Of a DNA stretch of 64,000 nucleotides, positions 16,551 to 26,400 are shown one piece after another (the stretch's first letter is position 1; every line of letters begins with the position of its first letter). Position numbers and translations under genes: made by a program. The notes under the pieces are model-generated. The model was not told where the DNA came from, did no database searches, and saw only the letters and a list, made by a program, of their open reading frames with translations. Source of the stretch: Azohydromonas australica DSM 1124 (GTDB lineage Bacteria; Pseudomonadota; Gammaproteobacteria; Burkholderiales; Burkholderiaceae_C); the NCBI RefSeq assembly GCF_000430725.1, contig NZ_AUMO01000017.1:186001-250000 (forward strand). Reading direction: 5' to 3'.

Positions 16551-19500
16551 TCAGGCCGTGCCCGCCTTCTCCTGCGCCGGCGCGTGGTGGTGGTGCCGGC
16601 CGCGGCGCAGGTGCCGCAGCGTGAACTCCACCGCGTCGTCCACGAAGGTGAACACCACCGGGATCACCAGCAGGCTCAGGAAGGTGCTGGTGATCAGCCC
16701 GCCGATCACCGCCACCGCCATCGGCGAGCGGAAGCTCGGGTCGGTGCCCAGCCCCATCGCGATCGGCAGCATGCCCGCGCCCATGGCGATGGTGGTCATC
16801 ACGATCGGCCGCGCGCGCTTGTGGCACGCGTCCAGCAGCGCGTCCCAGCGGTTCATGCCCTCGCGCCGCGCCAGGATCGCGTAGTCCACCAGCAGGATCG
16901 AGTTCTTGGTGGCGATGCCCATGAGCATGATCAGGCCGATCAGCGAGGGCATCGAGAACGCGCTCCTCGTCACCAGCAGCGCCACGAAGGCCCCGCCCAG
17001 CGACAGCGGCAGCGCCGCCAGGATCGTCACCGGCTGCATGAAGTTCTTGAACAGCAGCACCAGCACCACGTAGATGCACATCACGCCGGTGAGCATCGCC
17101 AGCCCGAAGCTGGCGAAGAGCTCGCCCATCACCTCCGCGTCGCCCAGCGCCGCCTGGCTCACGCCGGGCGGCAGGCGCTGCAGGCTCGGCAGCTTCTGCA
17201 CCGCGGCGGCCACGTCGCCCAGCGGCACGCCGTTGAGCTCCACCTCGAAGTTGACGTTGCGCAGCCGGTCGTAGCGGTTGATCACCGCCGGGCCGCTCTC
17301 CAGGCTCAGCTGCGCCACGTTGGCCAGCTGCACCGGGCGCCCGTTGCGCCCGGGCACCGACAGCTGCGACAGCAGCGACAGGTCCTCGCGCGCGCTCTCG
17401 GGCAGCCGCACCACGATCGGCACCTGCCGCTGCGACAGGTTGAGCTTGGGCAGCGCCGCGTCGTAGTCGCCGGTGGTGGCGATGCGCAGCGTGTCGGCGA
17501 TCACCAGCGAGCTCACGCCGGCCTCGGCGGCGCGCGCGAAGTCCGGCCGCACCACCAGCTCCGGGCGCACCAGGCTGGCCGTGGAGCGCACGCTGCCCAG
17601 GCCGGGAATGGTGCGCAGGTCGCGCTCCACCGCCTGCGCCGCCTGCACCAGCGCCTGGCCGTCCTCGCCCGAGAGCACCAGCATGTACTTCTCGCCCGAT
17701 CCGCCCAGGCCCACCGACACGCGCACCCCGGGCAGCGCTTCCAGGGACTTGCGCAGCTCGGCCTCGATGGCCTGCTTGCGCAGCCCCGGACGCTCCGGGC
17801 GCGGCGTGAGGTTGAGGATCAGCGAGGCCTTGCGCACCTCGGCCGCGCCGCCGGGCATGAACGGGTCGGAGCCCGTGGCCCCGCCGCCGATGGCGGTGTA
17901 GACCAGCTTCACGTGCTGGTTCTTCTGCAGGATCTCGCGCGCCTGCTCGGCCACGTCGCGCGTCTCCTCGAAGGTGCTGCCCGGCGGCAGCTCCAGGCGC
18001 ACCTGCGTCTGCCCGAAGTCGTCGGCCGGGATGAAGCCCGTGGGCAGCAGCGGGATCAGCATGATCGAGCCCACGAAGAACAGCCCCGCCCCGCCCGCCG
18101 TCAGCCAGCGGTGCTTCAGGCACTTGGCGGCGAAGCCCATGTACCAGCGCATCACGCGCCCCTCGGGCCGGGCGTGCACGATGGGCTTGAGCAGGTAGGC
18201 CGCCATCATCGGCGTGAGCATGCGCGCCACCACCAGCGAGGCGAACACCGCCAGCGATGCCGTCCAGCCGAACTGCTTGAAGAACTTGCCCGGGATGCCG
18301 CTCATGAACGCGGTGGGCAGGAACACCGCCACCAGCGTGAAGGTGGTGGCGATCACCGCCAGCCCGATCTCGTCGGCCGCCTCCATCGCCGCCTGGTACG
18401 GCGACTTGCCCATCTTCAGGTGGCGAACGATGTTCTCGATCTCGACGATGGCGTCGTCCACCAGGATGCCCACCACCAGCGACAGCGACAGCAACGTCAC
18501 CACGTTGATGCTGAAGCCCAGCAGGTACATGCCCAGGAACGCCGGGATCACCGACAGCGGCAGCGCCGTGGCGGCCACGAAGGTGGCGCGCCAGTCGCGC
18601 AGGAAGAACCACACCACGATCACCGCCAGCAGCGCGCCCTCGTAGAGCAGGTGCATCGAGCCCTCGTAGTTCTCGGTCACCGGGTCCACGAAGTTGAAGG
18701 CCTGGGCGATGCGCAGGTCCGGGTGCTCGGCGTGCAGCTGCTCCAGCGCGCGGCGCACGCCCGTGTCCACGTCGATCTCGCTGGCGCCGCGGGCGCGCGT
18801 GATCTCGAAGCCCACCACCGGCTGCCCGTTCAGCAGCGCCTGGCTGCGCCGCTCGGCCACGGTGTCGATGACGTCGGCCACCTGGTCCAGCCGCACGCGC
18901 CGCCCGTCCGAGAGCGTGAGCTGCACCGCGCGCAGCTCCTGCGCCGAGGCCACCGTGCCCAGCGTGCGCACCGCCTGCTCGCCGCCACCCAGGTCCACCC
19001 GGCCGCCCGAGGACTCCTGCTGCACGCGCTTGAGCTCGCGCGAGATCTCGGACGCGGTGGCGCCCAGCGACAGCAGCCGCGCCGGGTCCAGCTCCACGCG
19101 CACCTCGCGCGTGACGCCGCCCACGCGCGCCACCGAGCCCACCCCCGGCACGCCCAGCAGCCGCTTGGCCACCGTGTTGTCCACGAACCAGGACAGCGCC
19201 TCGTCGTCCAGCCGATCGCTGGCGATGGTGTAGGTGAGGATCGGCACGCCCGAGAGGTTCATCTTGGCGATGCTCGGGTCGCGCAGGTCCGCCGGCAGCT
19301 GCGAGCGCACGCGGTTGACCGCGTCGCGCACGTCGTCCACCGCCTCCTGCGTGGGCTTCTCCAGCCGGAATTCCACCGTGATGGTGGCCACCCCGTCCTG
19401 CAGCGCGGTGTAGATGTGCTTGATGCCCTGCACCGTGGAGACCGAGTCCTCGATCTTGCGCGCCACCTCGGTTTCCATCTGCGCCGGCGAGGCGCCGGGC

Positions 19501-19652
19501 AGCGAGGCCGTGACGATGACCGTGGGCAGGTCGATGTCGGGGAAGTTCTGGACCTTCATCGCGCGAAAGCTCATCAGCCCTGCCACCGTGAGCAGGACGA
19601 AGAGCATCAGCGCGGGAATCGGGTTGCGGATCGACCAGGCGGAGACGTTCAT
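16551..19652 (-). CDS. RND efflux transporter, inner-membrane permease subunit
   Basis: A 1033-residue AcrB/MexB-like permease of the HAE1 group, exchanging protons for drugs or other hydrophobic compounds. It begins MNVSAWSIRNPIPALMLF; twelve membrane helices are expected. The proton-relay Asp-Asp pair lies in GILVDDAIVEIENI at about residues 400-401, and the first porter region (PTVIVTASLPGASPAQME) and the second half (GTDPSFRSPMAVAVIGGL) follow the family. The C-terminus is His-rich (GRHHHHAP). Its start overlaps the adaptor gene by 4 bp. No local regulator is present and the substrate is unknown. Confidence 0.96.
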   Translation of the reverse strand: MNVSAWSIRNPIPALMLFVLLTVAGLMSFRAMKVQNFPDIDLPTVIVTASLPGASPAQMETEVARKIEDSVSTVQGIKHIYTALQDGVATITVEFRLEKPTQEAVDDVRDAVNRVRSQLPADLRDPSIAKMNLSGVPILTYTIASDRLDDEALSWFVDNTVAKRLLGVPGVGSVARVGGVTREVRVELDPARLLSLGATASEISRELKRVQQESSGGRVDLGGGEQAVRTLGTVASAQELRAVQLTLSDGRRVRLDQVADVIDTVAERRSQALLNGQPVVGFEITRARGASEIDVDTGVRRALEQLHAEHPDLRIAQAFNFVDPVTENYEGSMHLLYEGALLAVIVVWFFLRDWRATFVAATALPLSVIPAFLGMYLLGFSINVVTLLSLSLVVGILVDDAIVEIENIVRHLKMGKSPYQAAMEAADEIGLAVIATTFTLVAVFLPTAFMSGIPGKFFKQFGWTASLAVFASLVVARMLTPMMAAYLLKPIVHARPEGRVMRWYMGFAAKCLKHRWLTAGGAGLFFVGSIMLIPLLPTGFIPADDFGQTQVRLELPPGSTFEETRDVAEQAREILQKNQHVKLVYTAIGGGATGSDPFMPGGAAEVRKASLILNLTPRPERPGLRKQAIEAELRKSLEALPGVRVSVGLGGSGEKYMLVLSGEDGQALVQAAQAVERDLRTIPGLGSVRSTASLVRPELVVRPDFARAAEAGVSSLVIADTLRIATTGDYDAALPKLNLSQRQVPIVVRLPESAREDLSLLSQLSVPGRNGRPVQLANVAQLSLESGPAVINRYDRLRNVNFEVELNGVPLGDVAAAVQKLPSLQRLPPGVSQAALGDAEVMGELFASFGLAMLTGVMCIYVVLVLLFKNFMQPVTILAALPLSLGGAFVALLVTRSAFSMPSLIGLIMLMGIATKNSILLVDYAILARREGMNRWDALLDACHKRARPIVMTTIAMGAGMLPIAMGLGTDPSFRSPMAVAVIGGLITSTFLSLLVIPVVFTFVDDAVEFTLRHLRRGRHHHHAPAQEKAGTA

Positions 19653-20827
19653 CGCGTGGCTTTCGCGTCAGGGGTCGAGGTGGCGCCGGCGGCAGCCTGG
19701 CGCGAGGCGCCGGTGGCGGCCGCGGGCGGCGCGTCCACCACCTGCACCGTGTCGCCGTCGGCCAGGAAGGCTGCGCCGCGGTCCACCACGCGCGCGTCCG
19801 GCTTGAGGTTGCGCACCTCGATGCGGTCGCCCTGGCGCTGCCCCGCCTCCACCTTGAGCTGGCTCACCTTGGAGTCCGGGCCCAGCACCATCACGTAGCT
19901 GAAGCCCTCGCGCAGCAGCACGGCCGAGGCCGGCAGCGTCAGCACCGGGCGGCGCGCCAGCGTGAGATCGCCGCGCGCGAACATGCCCGCGCGCACGTCC
20001 GAGCCGGGCGCGGGCTGCAGGTCCACGTAGACCAGCGCGTTGCGCGTCTGCGGGTCGATGGTGGGTGCGAGCTGGCGCACCTTGCCCGGCACGCGCGTGC
20101 CCGCCGGCGTGACCAGCGTCACCGCCTGCCCCGCCTTCACCTTGGGCAGCTCGACGGCCGGCACCTCGGCGCGCCACTCCAGCCGGCCCTGGCGGATAAG
20201 GCGGAACAGCTCCAGCCCCGGCTGCGCCACGCTGCCCACGGCGGCGCTGCGCGCGCTCACCACGCCGTCGTCGGGTGCCAGCACCTGCGTCTTGCGCAGG
20301 CGCAGCTGCTGCGCGTCGAGCTGCGCGCGCGCGGCCTGCACGCGCGCCGCGGCGGTCTGCTCGCCGGTGAGGTACTGCGAGATCTGCTGCGCGCTCAAGG
20401 CGCCGCTCTGCTGCAGCGCCCGCGCGCGCTCGGCGTTGGCCTTGGCCTCGGCCTGCGCCGCCTGCGCCTCGGCCAGCGCCGCCTGCGCCTGCGCCACGTC
20501 GGCGCGGATGGTGTCGTCCACCAGGCGTGCCAGCGGCTGGCCGCGCTTGACCACGTCGCCCACGTTCACCAGCACCTGCGCCAGCGCCACGCCGCCGAGC
20601 TCGGCGCCGACGATGGTTTCCTGCCACGCGGCGACGTTGCCGTTGGCCGCCAGCGTCTGCGTCCACTCCGCGGGCTGCGGCTGCGTGACCGAGACGCTCA
20701 GCGCCGCGCGCGGCGCGGCCGAGGCCTTGTCGGCCGGCTGGCTGTGCACGCTCAGCGCCGACAGCGCCAGCCCGCCAAGCGCCAGCGCGGCGGCCAGCAC
20801 GGTGGTTTTCTTCGAGATCGGCTTCAT
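19649..20827 (-). CDS. RND efflux periplasmic adaptor (membrane fusion protein)
   Basis: A 392-residue adaptor linking the permease to the outer-membrane channel. It has a signal/anchor helix (residues 8-27), a lipoyl-like half motif (VNVGDVVKRGQPLARL), an Ala/Gln-rich coiled-coil hairpin (about 108-180), the second lipoyl half, and a beta-barrel domain. The C-terminal 25 residues are low-complexity. Both ends overlap neighbours by 4 bp (ATGA), so outer-membrane factor, adaptor and permease are probably translated in series. Confidence 0.94.
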   Translation of the reverse strand: MKPISKKTTVLAAALALGGLALSALSVHSQPADKASAAPRAALSVSVTQPQPAEWTQTLAANGNVAAWQETIVGAELGGVALAQVLVNVGDVVKRGQPLARLVDDTIRADVAQAQAALAEAQAAQAEAKANAERARALQQSGALSAQQISQYLTGEQTAAARVQAARAQLDAQQLRLRKTQVLAPDDGVVSARSAAVGSVAQPGLELFRLIRQGRLEWRAEVPAVELPKVKAGQAVTLVTPAGTRVPGKVRQLAPTIDPQTRNALVYVDLQPAPGSDVRAGMFARGDLTLARRPVLTLPASAVLLREGFSYVMVLGPDSKVSQLKVEAGQRQGDRIEVRNLKPDARVVDRGAAFLADGDTVQVVDAPPAAATGASRQAAAGATSTPDAKATR

Positions 20828-22281
20828 GGTTGACGGAAGTTGGATTCGGGGGCGGCGGAGCCGGCGGCGCCGGTGCCGGAAGTGTTGGCGGCCACGGCCA
20901 GCGAGCCGTCCCAGCCGCCTCCGCTGGCCTTGTAGAGCTGGACCCAGGCCGCCACGCGCTCGCGCCGCACGGCCAGCAGCGCGGCCTCGGAGGCGATGCG
21001 CTGGCGCCGCGCGTCCTGCAGCTCGATCAGGCTGGCGTTGCCCAGCTCCCAGCGCGTCTGCGTCGCCTGCACGAAGCGCTGCCAGTTCTCGGCCGCCACC
21101 CGCGCGTCATCTTCGCGCCGCGCCGTGGCGTCCAGCCGCACCAGGGCTTCTTCGACCTCGCGCACCGCGCCGCGCACGCGCTGCTGCCAGGCCGCCAGCG
21201 CCTCGTCCAGCCGCGCGCGCGCGGCATCGACCTCGGCGCGGCGCCGCCCGGCATCGAACAGCGGCAGCGACAGCGCCGGCCCGAAGGACCAGTTGGCGCC
21301 GGTGTCCTGCACGCCGCCCACGCGCCCCACGCCCAGCGTGACCGCGCCGGTGAGCAGCAGCCGCGGCCAGCGCGCCGCCTCGGCCACGTCCACGCCGGCG
21401 GCGGCGGCGCGCAGCTGCTGCTCGGCCGCGGCCAGGTCCGGTCGCTGCGCCAGCACCTGCGCCGGCACCGCCGCGACGCCGAAGGTCGCAGGCCGCGGCA
21501 GCCGCGCCGCGGCGCCGGCCAGCCGCGCGCGCAGCGCCGGCTCCTCCAGCCCGGTCAGCGCCACCAGCGCCTTGACGATCACTTCGCACTCGGCCTGCTG
21601 CGCCTGGGCGCGGGCGCGGGTGTCGGAGAGCGTGGCCTGCGCCAGCGCGCCGTTGGCCGGCGACTCGAAGCCCACCTCCACCTTGCGCTGCGTGAGGTCG
21701 GCGATCTGCAGCGCCGCCTCCACGTTCTGCGTCTCCAGCGCCACCTGCGCCTCGCAGGCGCGCAGGCCGACGTAGTTCAGCGCCACCTCCGCCGCCAGGC
21801 TCACGCGCGCGTCGTGCCACTGCGCGACCGCCGCCCCAGCCTGGGCCTGCGCCGCCGCCACGCCGGCGCGCCGGCCGCCGAAGAGGTCGAGCTCCCAGCT
21901 TGCGTCCACGCCGGCGCGGGCGATGGAGTAGGTCAGCGTCGGCGGCGGGAAGGCATTGCTGATGCGCGAGGCATCGGCGCGGCCGTCCAGCGCCGGCCGC
22001 AGCGCCGCGCCGGCCACCGTCAGCTGCGCCCGGGCCTGGGCGATGCGCGCGCCGGCCTGGGCCAGCGTCGGGCTGTCCGCTTGCGCCTGCGCCACCAGCG
22101 CCGGCAGCAGCGGGTCGTCGAAGCGCTCCCACCAGCGCGCCAATGCCTGCGGCTCGCCCTCGTGCGGGCGTGGGGCCTGCCAGGCGGCAGGCGCGGCGGG
22201 GGCCGCGGGCGGCGGCGAGAGCGTGCTGCAGCCGGCCACCAGGGCGACGCACAGCGGGATCAGGGGGCGCAGCAACGTCAT
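20824..22281 (-). CDS. Outer-membrane efflux lipoprotein (NodT/TolC family)
   Basis: A 485-residue outer-membrane factor. The signal peptide ends in the lipobox LVAGC, so Cys18 should be lipidated. Two TolC-type repeats are present; VDASWELDLFGGRRAGV is the typical first-repeat strand motif and NWSFGPALSLPLFDAGRRRAEV the second. It is the first gene of the efflux operon and precedes the adaptor with a 4-bp overlap. A TACACT hexamer about 37 bases upstream is a possible -10 element. Confidence 0.94.
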   Translation of the reverse strand: MTLLRPLIPLCVALVAGCSTLSPPPAAPAAPAAWQAPRPHEGEPQALARWWERFDDPLLPALVAQAQADSPTLAQAGARIAQARAQLTVAGAALRPALDGRADASRISNAFPPPTLTYSIARAGVDASWELDLFGGRRAGVAAAQAQAGAAVAQWHDARVSLAAEVALNYVGLRACEAQVALETQNVEAALQIADLTQRKVEVGFESPANGALAQATLSDTRARAQAQQAECEVIVKALVALTGLEEPALRARLAGAAARLPRPATFGVAAVPAQVLAQRPDLAAAEQQLRAAAAGVDVAEAARWPRLLLTGAVTLGVGRVGGVQDTGANWSFGPALSLPLFDAGRRRAEVDAARARLDEALAAWQQRVRGAVREVEEALVRLDATARREDDARVAAENWQRFVQATQTRWELGNASLIELQDARRQRIASEAALLAVRRERVAAWVQLYKASGGGWDGSLAVAANTSGTGAAGSAAPESNFRQP

Positions 22282-22407
22282 GACAGCTCGTTACATTCTC
22301 AGCAACATGGGCGCGGCAGTGTACGCAAACCGGCTGACGTTGCGGCACGTCCAATCGGTTGAGTGCGCATCGCGCAAGAGGGGGAACCAGAAGAAGGAGG
22401 ACCCGGA

Positions 22408-23415
22408 TCAGAACAGGTCCACGTCCCCCGAGTGCGCTGGCGCCTCCACCACCCCGGCGGCGGCCAGGGCGGAGGGGCCGACGACGCGGTCGCGGCCGCT
22501 GGTCTTGGCGTGGTAGAGCGCGCGGTCGGCGCGGTCGAAGGCGGCGGTGGGGATGTCGGCGCTGCGCACGTCGCTGAAGCCGATGCTCACCGTCACGCGG
22601 CCTACCTGCGGGAAGTCGAACTGCCGCACCTGCTGGCGCAGCCGGTCCAGCACCGCGATCACGTCCGCCTCGTGCGCCGCGGCCAGCAGCACCACGAACT
22701 CCTCGCCGCCGAAGCGGAAGATCTGGTCGTCGAAGCGCAGCACCGTGCGCATCAGCCGCGCCAGCAGCAGCAGCACCTCGTCGCCGATGAGGTGGCCGAA
22801 GCGGTCGTTGATGTTCTTGAAGTGGTCCACGTCCAGCACCGCCAGCCAGTGGCGCTGCTGCGTGCGCGTGCGGTCGTCGTCCGCGGCCACCGGCTGCAGC
22901 TCGTGGCCGAGCATGGCGCTCATGAAGACCTCGTCGAAGGTCTTGCGGTTGAGCAGCCCGGTGAGCGCGTCGCGCTGCCCGTAGTCCAGCAGCGCCAGGA
23001 AGTTGCCGTAGAGCTGGATGATGGCCGCCACGGTGCCCTGGGCCTCGGCGCCCAGCGGCTGCGCGGCGCCGATCTCCAGCACCCCCGTGCCCTGCGCACC
23101 GGCCAGCACCGGGAACAGCACGCGCCCCGGCGTCCCGGGCTGCGCCACCGGCTGCTGGCCCAGCACGCAGTCGCGCCACTCGGGGCGGCTGTCCAGCGGC
23201 GGCAGCTGCTCGAAGCTGCGCCGGCGCGCGCCCTGGGGCGTGGCGCCGTGCACGCGCGTGAGCCAGCGCACGTCGGGCGGCTCGCCCACGCAGCGGTGCA
23301 GCGCCAGGAACTGCGGACGCAGCAGCCCGGCGAGCGTCTCCAGCAGCAGCCCGTCGGCCTGGTCGCGGTCGCGAAAGCGCGTGAGCTCCACCAGGTGATC
23401 GACCAGCGACGGCAT
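22408..23415 (-). CDS. Diguanylate cyclase with intact GGEEF and inhibitory site
   Basis: A 335-residue cytoplasmic protein with an N-terminal GAF-like region (about 1-140) and a C-terminal GGDEF domain that makes cyclic di-GMP from two GTP. The active-site loop is GGEEF near residues 235-239, preceded by the inhibitory-site motif RFDD five residues upstream, so product inhibition is expected. DALTGLLNRKTFDEV and LDVDHFKNINDRFGH are canonical. It starts 18 bp after chpA/pilL with an AGAGAGG Shine-Dalgarno sequence, so it is probably the last gene of the twitching-motility operon. No membrane segment is visible. Confidence 0.93.
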   Translation of the reverse strand: MPSLVDHLVELTRFRDRDQADGLLLETLAGLLRPQFLALHRCVGEPPDVRWLTRVHGATPQGARRRSFEQLPPLDSRPEWRDCVLGQQPVAQPGTPGRVLFPVLAGAQGTGVLEIGAAQPLGAEAQGTVAAIIQLYGNFLALLDYGQRDALTGLLNRKTFDEVFMSAMLGHELQPVAADDDRTRTQQRHWLAVLDVDHFKNINDRFGHLIGDEVLLLLARLMRTVLRFDDQIFRFGGEEFVVLLAAAHEADVIAVLDRLRQQVRQFDFPQVGRVTVSIGFSDVRSADIPTAAFDRADRALYHAKTSGRDRVVGPSALAAAGVVEAPAHSGDVDLF

Positions 23416-23433
23416 GCGGCCTCTCTCTTGAAC

Positions 23434-26400
23434 TCAGTTGGGGGCTTGAAGCGCAGGACTGTAGCCTGCCACCAAAGCCAGCAATTCTTCCTGCGCGCAG
23501 GGCTTGCCGAGGTAGTGCTCCACGCCCAGCGAGGCCGCGAGCTCGCGATGGCGGGGTGCCCGGCGCGAGGTGATCACGATCACCGGAAGCGCCTGCCAGC
23601 GCGGCTCGGCGCGCAGCCGCCGCAGCAGCTCGAAGCCGTCCAGCCGCGGCATCTCCAGGTCGGTGAGCACCAGCGCCGGCGGTTCCTGCTCCAGCAGCGC
23701 CAGCGCCTCGACGCCGTCCTTGGCCAGCGCCACGCGGTAGCCCTCGCGCTCCAGCAGCCGCTGCGTGGCGCGGCGCACCGTCAGCGAGTCGTCCACCACC
23801 AGCACCAGCGGCGCCGCCGGTTCTTCCACGGCCACCGGCGCCGGCGCCGCGGCCACGCTGCCGGCACCCGGCCCCCACGCCGCACCGCCGCCCACCTGCG
23901 CCGCCTGCTGCGCGGCCGTGTGGCGCAGCGCCAGCGCCGCGGGGTTGTAGACGGGCAGCGGCAGCCCGGAGGGCAGCAGGCTCATGCCGGCGAGTCCCGG
24001 CAGCGTCGCCAGCTGCGGCCCCAGCGGCTTGAGCACCGCCTCCTGGCGGCCCAGCACCTCCTGCACCTGCAGCGCCAGGCGCTGCTGCGCGCCGCGCAGC
24101 AGCAGCACCGTGACCATGCGCTCCGGCGCCTCGTCCGGCGGCAGCGGCCACTGCAGCAGCGGCTCCAGCCGGTGGAACACCGGCGCCTCGATGCCCGCGC
24201 CGAAGCGCCCGCGCGCCGCGGCCTGCCGCGCCTCGGCCGCCGGCACGCGCAGCACCTCGTCCACCAGCGCCGCGGGCACGGCCACGGTGGCCTCGCCGCA
24301 GCGCAGCAGCAGCACTTGCATCACGGCCGTGGTCAGCGGCAGCTGCAGCGTGAAGCGGCTGCCCTGCCCCGGCGTGGTCTCCAGCACGATGTGCCCGCCC
24401 AGCGCCTCGACCTCGGCACGCACCACGTCCAGCCCCACGCCGCGCCCGGCCAGCGGGCTCAGCCGCTCGGCGGTGGAGAAGCCCGGCGCGAACACCAGGT
24501 GCTGCAGCGCCGCCGCATCGGGCTGCGCCTCCAGCGCCAGCAGCCCGCGCTCGACGGCGCGGCGCTGGATGCGCTGCAGGTCCAGCCCGCGCCCGTCGTC
24601 GCTGCAGCTCACGCTGACCTGCGCCCCCTCCTGCGCCAGGCGCAGCAGCACGCGGCCCTCGGTGGGCTTGCCGCGCATGAAGCGCTCGGCCGGCGGCTCG
24701 ATGCCGTGCACCACGGCGTTGCGCAGCAGGTGCTCGAAGGCGGGCGTCATGCGCTCCAGCACGCCGCGGTCGATCTCCACCTCGCCGCCCTCGATGTCCA
24801 GCCGCACCTGGCGCTGCGCTTCCTGCGCGGCCTGGCGCAGCACGCGCTGCAGCCGCTCGGCCAGGCTGTCGAAGGCCACCAGCCGCGTGCGCAGCAGCTC
24901 GTCCTGCAGTTCCCCGGCCAGCCGCGCCAGCACGACCAGCTCGTCGTCGGTGCCTCGCAGGCCCTGGCGCAGGCTGTGCTGCACGCTGGCCATGTCGTCC
25001 AGCGACTCGGCCATCATCCGCGCGAGCTCCTGCAGCCGGGTGCTGCGGTCCATCTCCAGCGCGTCGAAGGCCGGTGCCGCCTCCAGGCCCGAGTCGAGCC
25101 GGGTCTCGGCCTGCTGCTCCACCTCGCGCAGCTGGCCGCGCAGGCGCTGCAGGTTCTCGTCCAGGTCCGCCAGCGAGCTGCCGAGCTGCTGCATCTCCGC
25201 CACCAGCCGCGCGCGCGAGATGCCCACCTCGCCCGCCTGCGCCACCAGCCGGTCCAGCGCCGGGGCGCGCACCCGCACCGTGGCCGCGGGCGAGGCCGCC
25301 ACCGCGGCCGGCGGCAGCGGCGGGGGCTCCACCGCGAAGCGCGACCAGTCGATGGCCGGCTCGCCTTCCTCGAACGCTTCGACGGCGCTTTCGTCCAGGG
25401 CCGGCACCGCGGCCTGCGCCACCGGCTCGGCTTCCGGCAGCGGCGCGTCGGCGGTTTCCTCAGGCGCCGCCTCGCCAGTGACGGTCTCAGATTCGGCCGC
25501 ATCGAACGCCACGCCGCCGGCGGGAGCCTGCGCATCGGCATCGGCATCGGCCCAGGCAGACGGGATCTCCGCGTCGGCGCCCTCCGCCTGCGGCGTGGTG
25601 GCCGCGCGCAGGCGCTCGAACTCGGCGGCCAGCGCATCGGCACGCGCCAGCAGCGCCTCGATCTCGGTGCGCTCCGGCAGGCCGGAGCGGGCGAGCAGCG
25701 CCTCGATGGCGCTTTCCAGTGCATGGGCGGCATCGCCCAGCCGCATGGCGCCGGCCAGCCGTGCGCCGCCCTTGAGCGTGTGCAGCGTGCGCATGCCGGC
25801 GGCGGCGTGCTCCTCGCCGCCATCCTCGGCCCAGGCACTCAGGCTGTGCGCGAGCTGCGGCAGCAGCTCCTGCGCCTCGTCCTCGAAGACGGGGAACAGC
25901 GCTGGGTCCAGCGTCCGCAGGTCATCCTGCGCGGCGGCCGGGGCCGGCGCCCCGGCGTCTATGGGCGCGGGCAGCAGATCCCAGGGCTCGCCCGCCGGGA
26001 CCGTCTCGTGGAAATCCTCGCCGGTCTCGTCGGCCTCGTCGGCCAGGTCCGGCACCGGCGCCACGTCGTCCGCCGGCATGCCGGCCTCCGCGGGCGTGGA
26101 AGCCGGCGGTGCTTCGGCCACGTCGGACAGGTCCAGCCACTGCAAGGACTCTTCGTCCCCCGCCTCGGACACCTTCCCGGCCGTGGCGTCCGGCCCGCCC
26201 TGCTCCTTGTCGGGGAGCGGCGCCCGTGCCTCGTCCGCGGCGGACTCGTCCGGCAGCTCCAGCTTCGTGGACTGCGGCGGCGGACCGAAGGGACTGCGCG
26301 CCTCCACCGGCGCACTGAAGGGGTTCTGCGCCGTCGGCACGTCCTCGTGCGGTGCCCGCAGGTACTGCAGGAAGGCCGGCTCCACCGGCTCCGGCAGCGT

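Noticed and set aside
16371..19898. A plus-strand open frame of 1175 codons opposite the RND permease
   Set aside because: Low-complexity shadow of the permease gene; no family signature.
16551..22281. The efflux operon as a horizontally acquired resistance island
   Set aside because: Base composition and gene overlaps match the surroundings and there are no mobility genes or flanking repeats.
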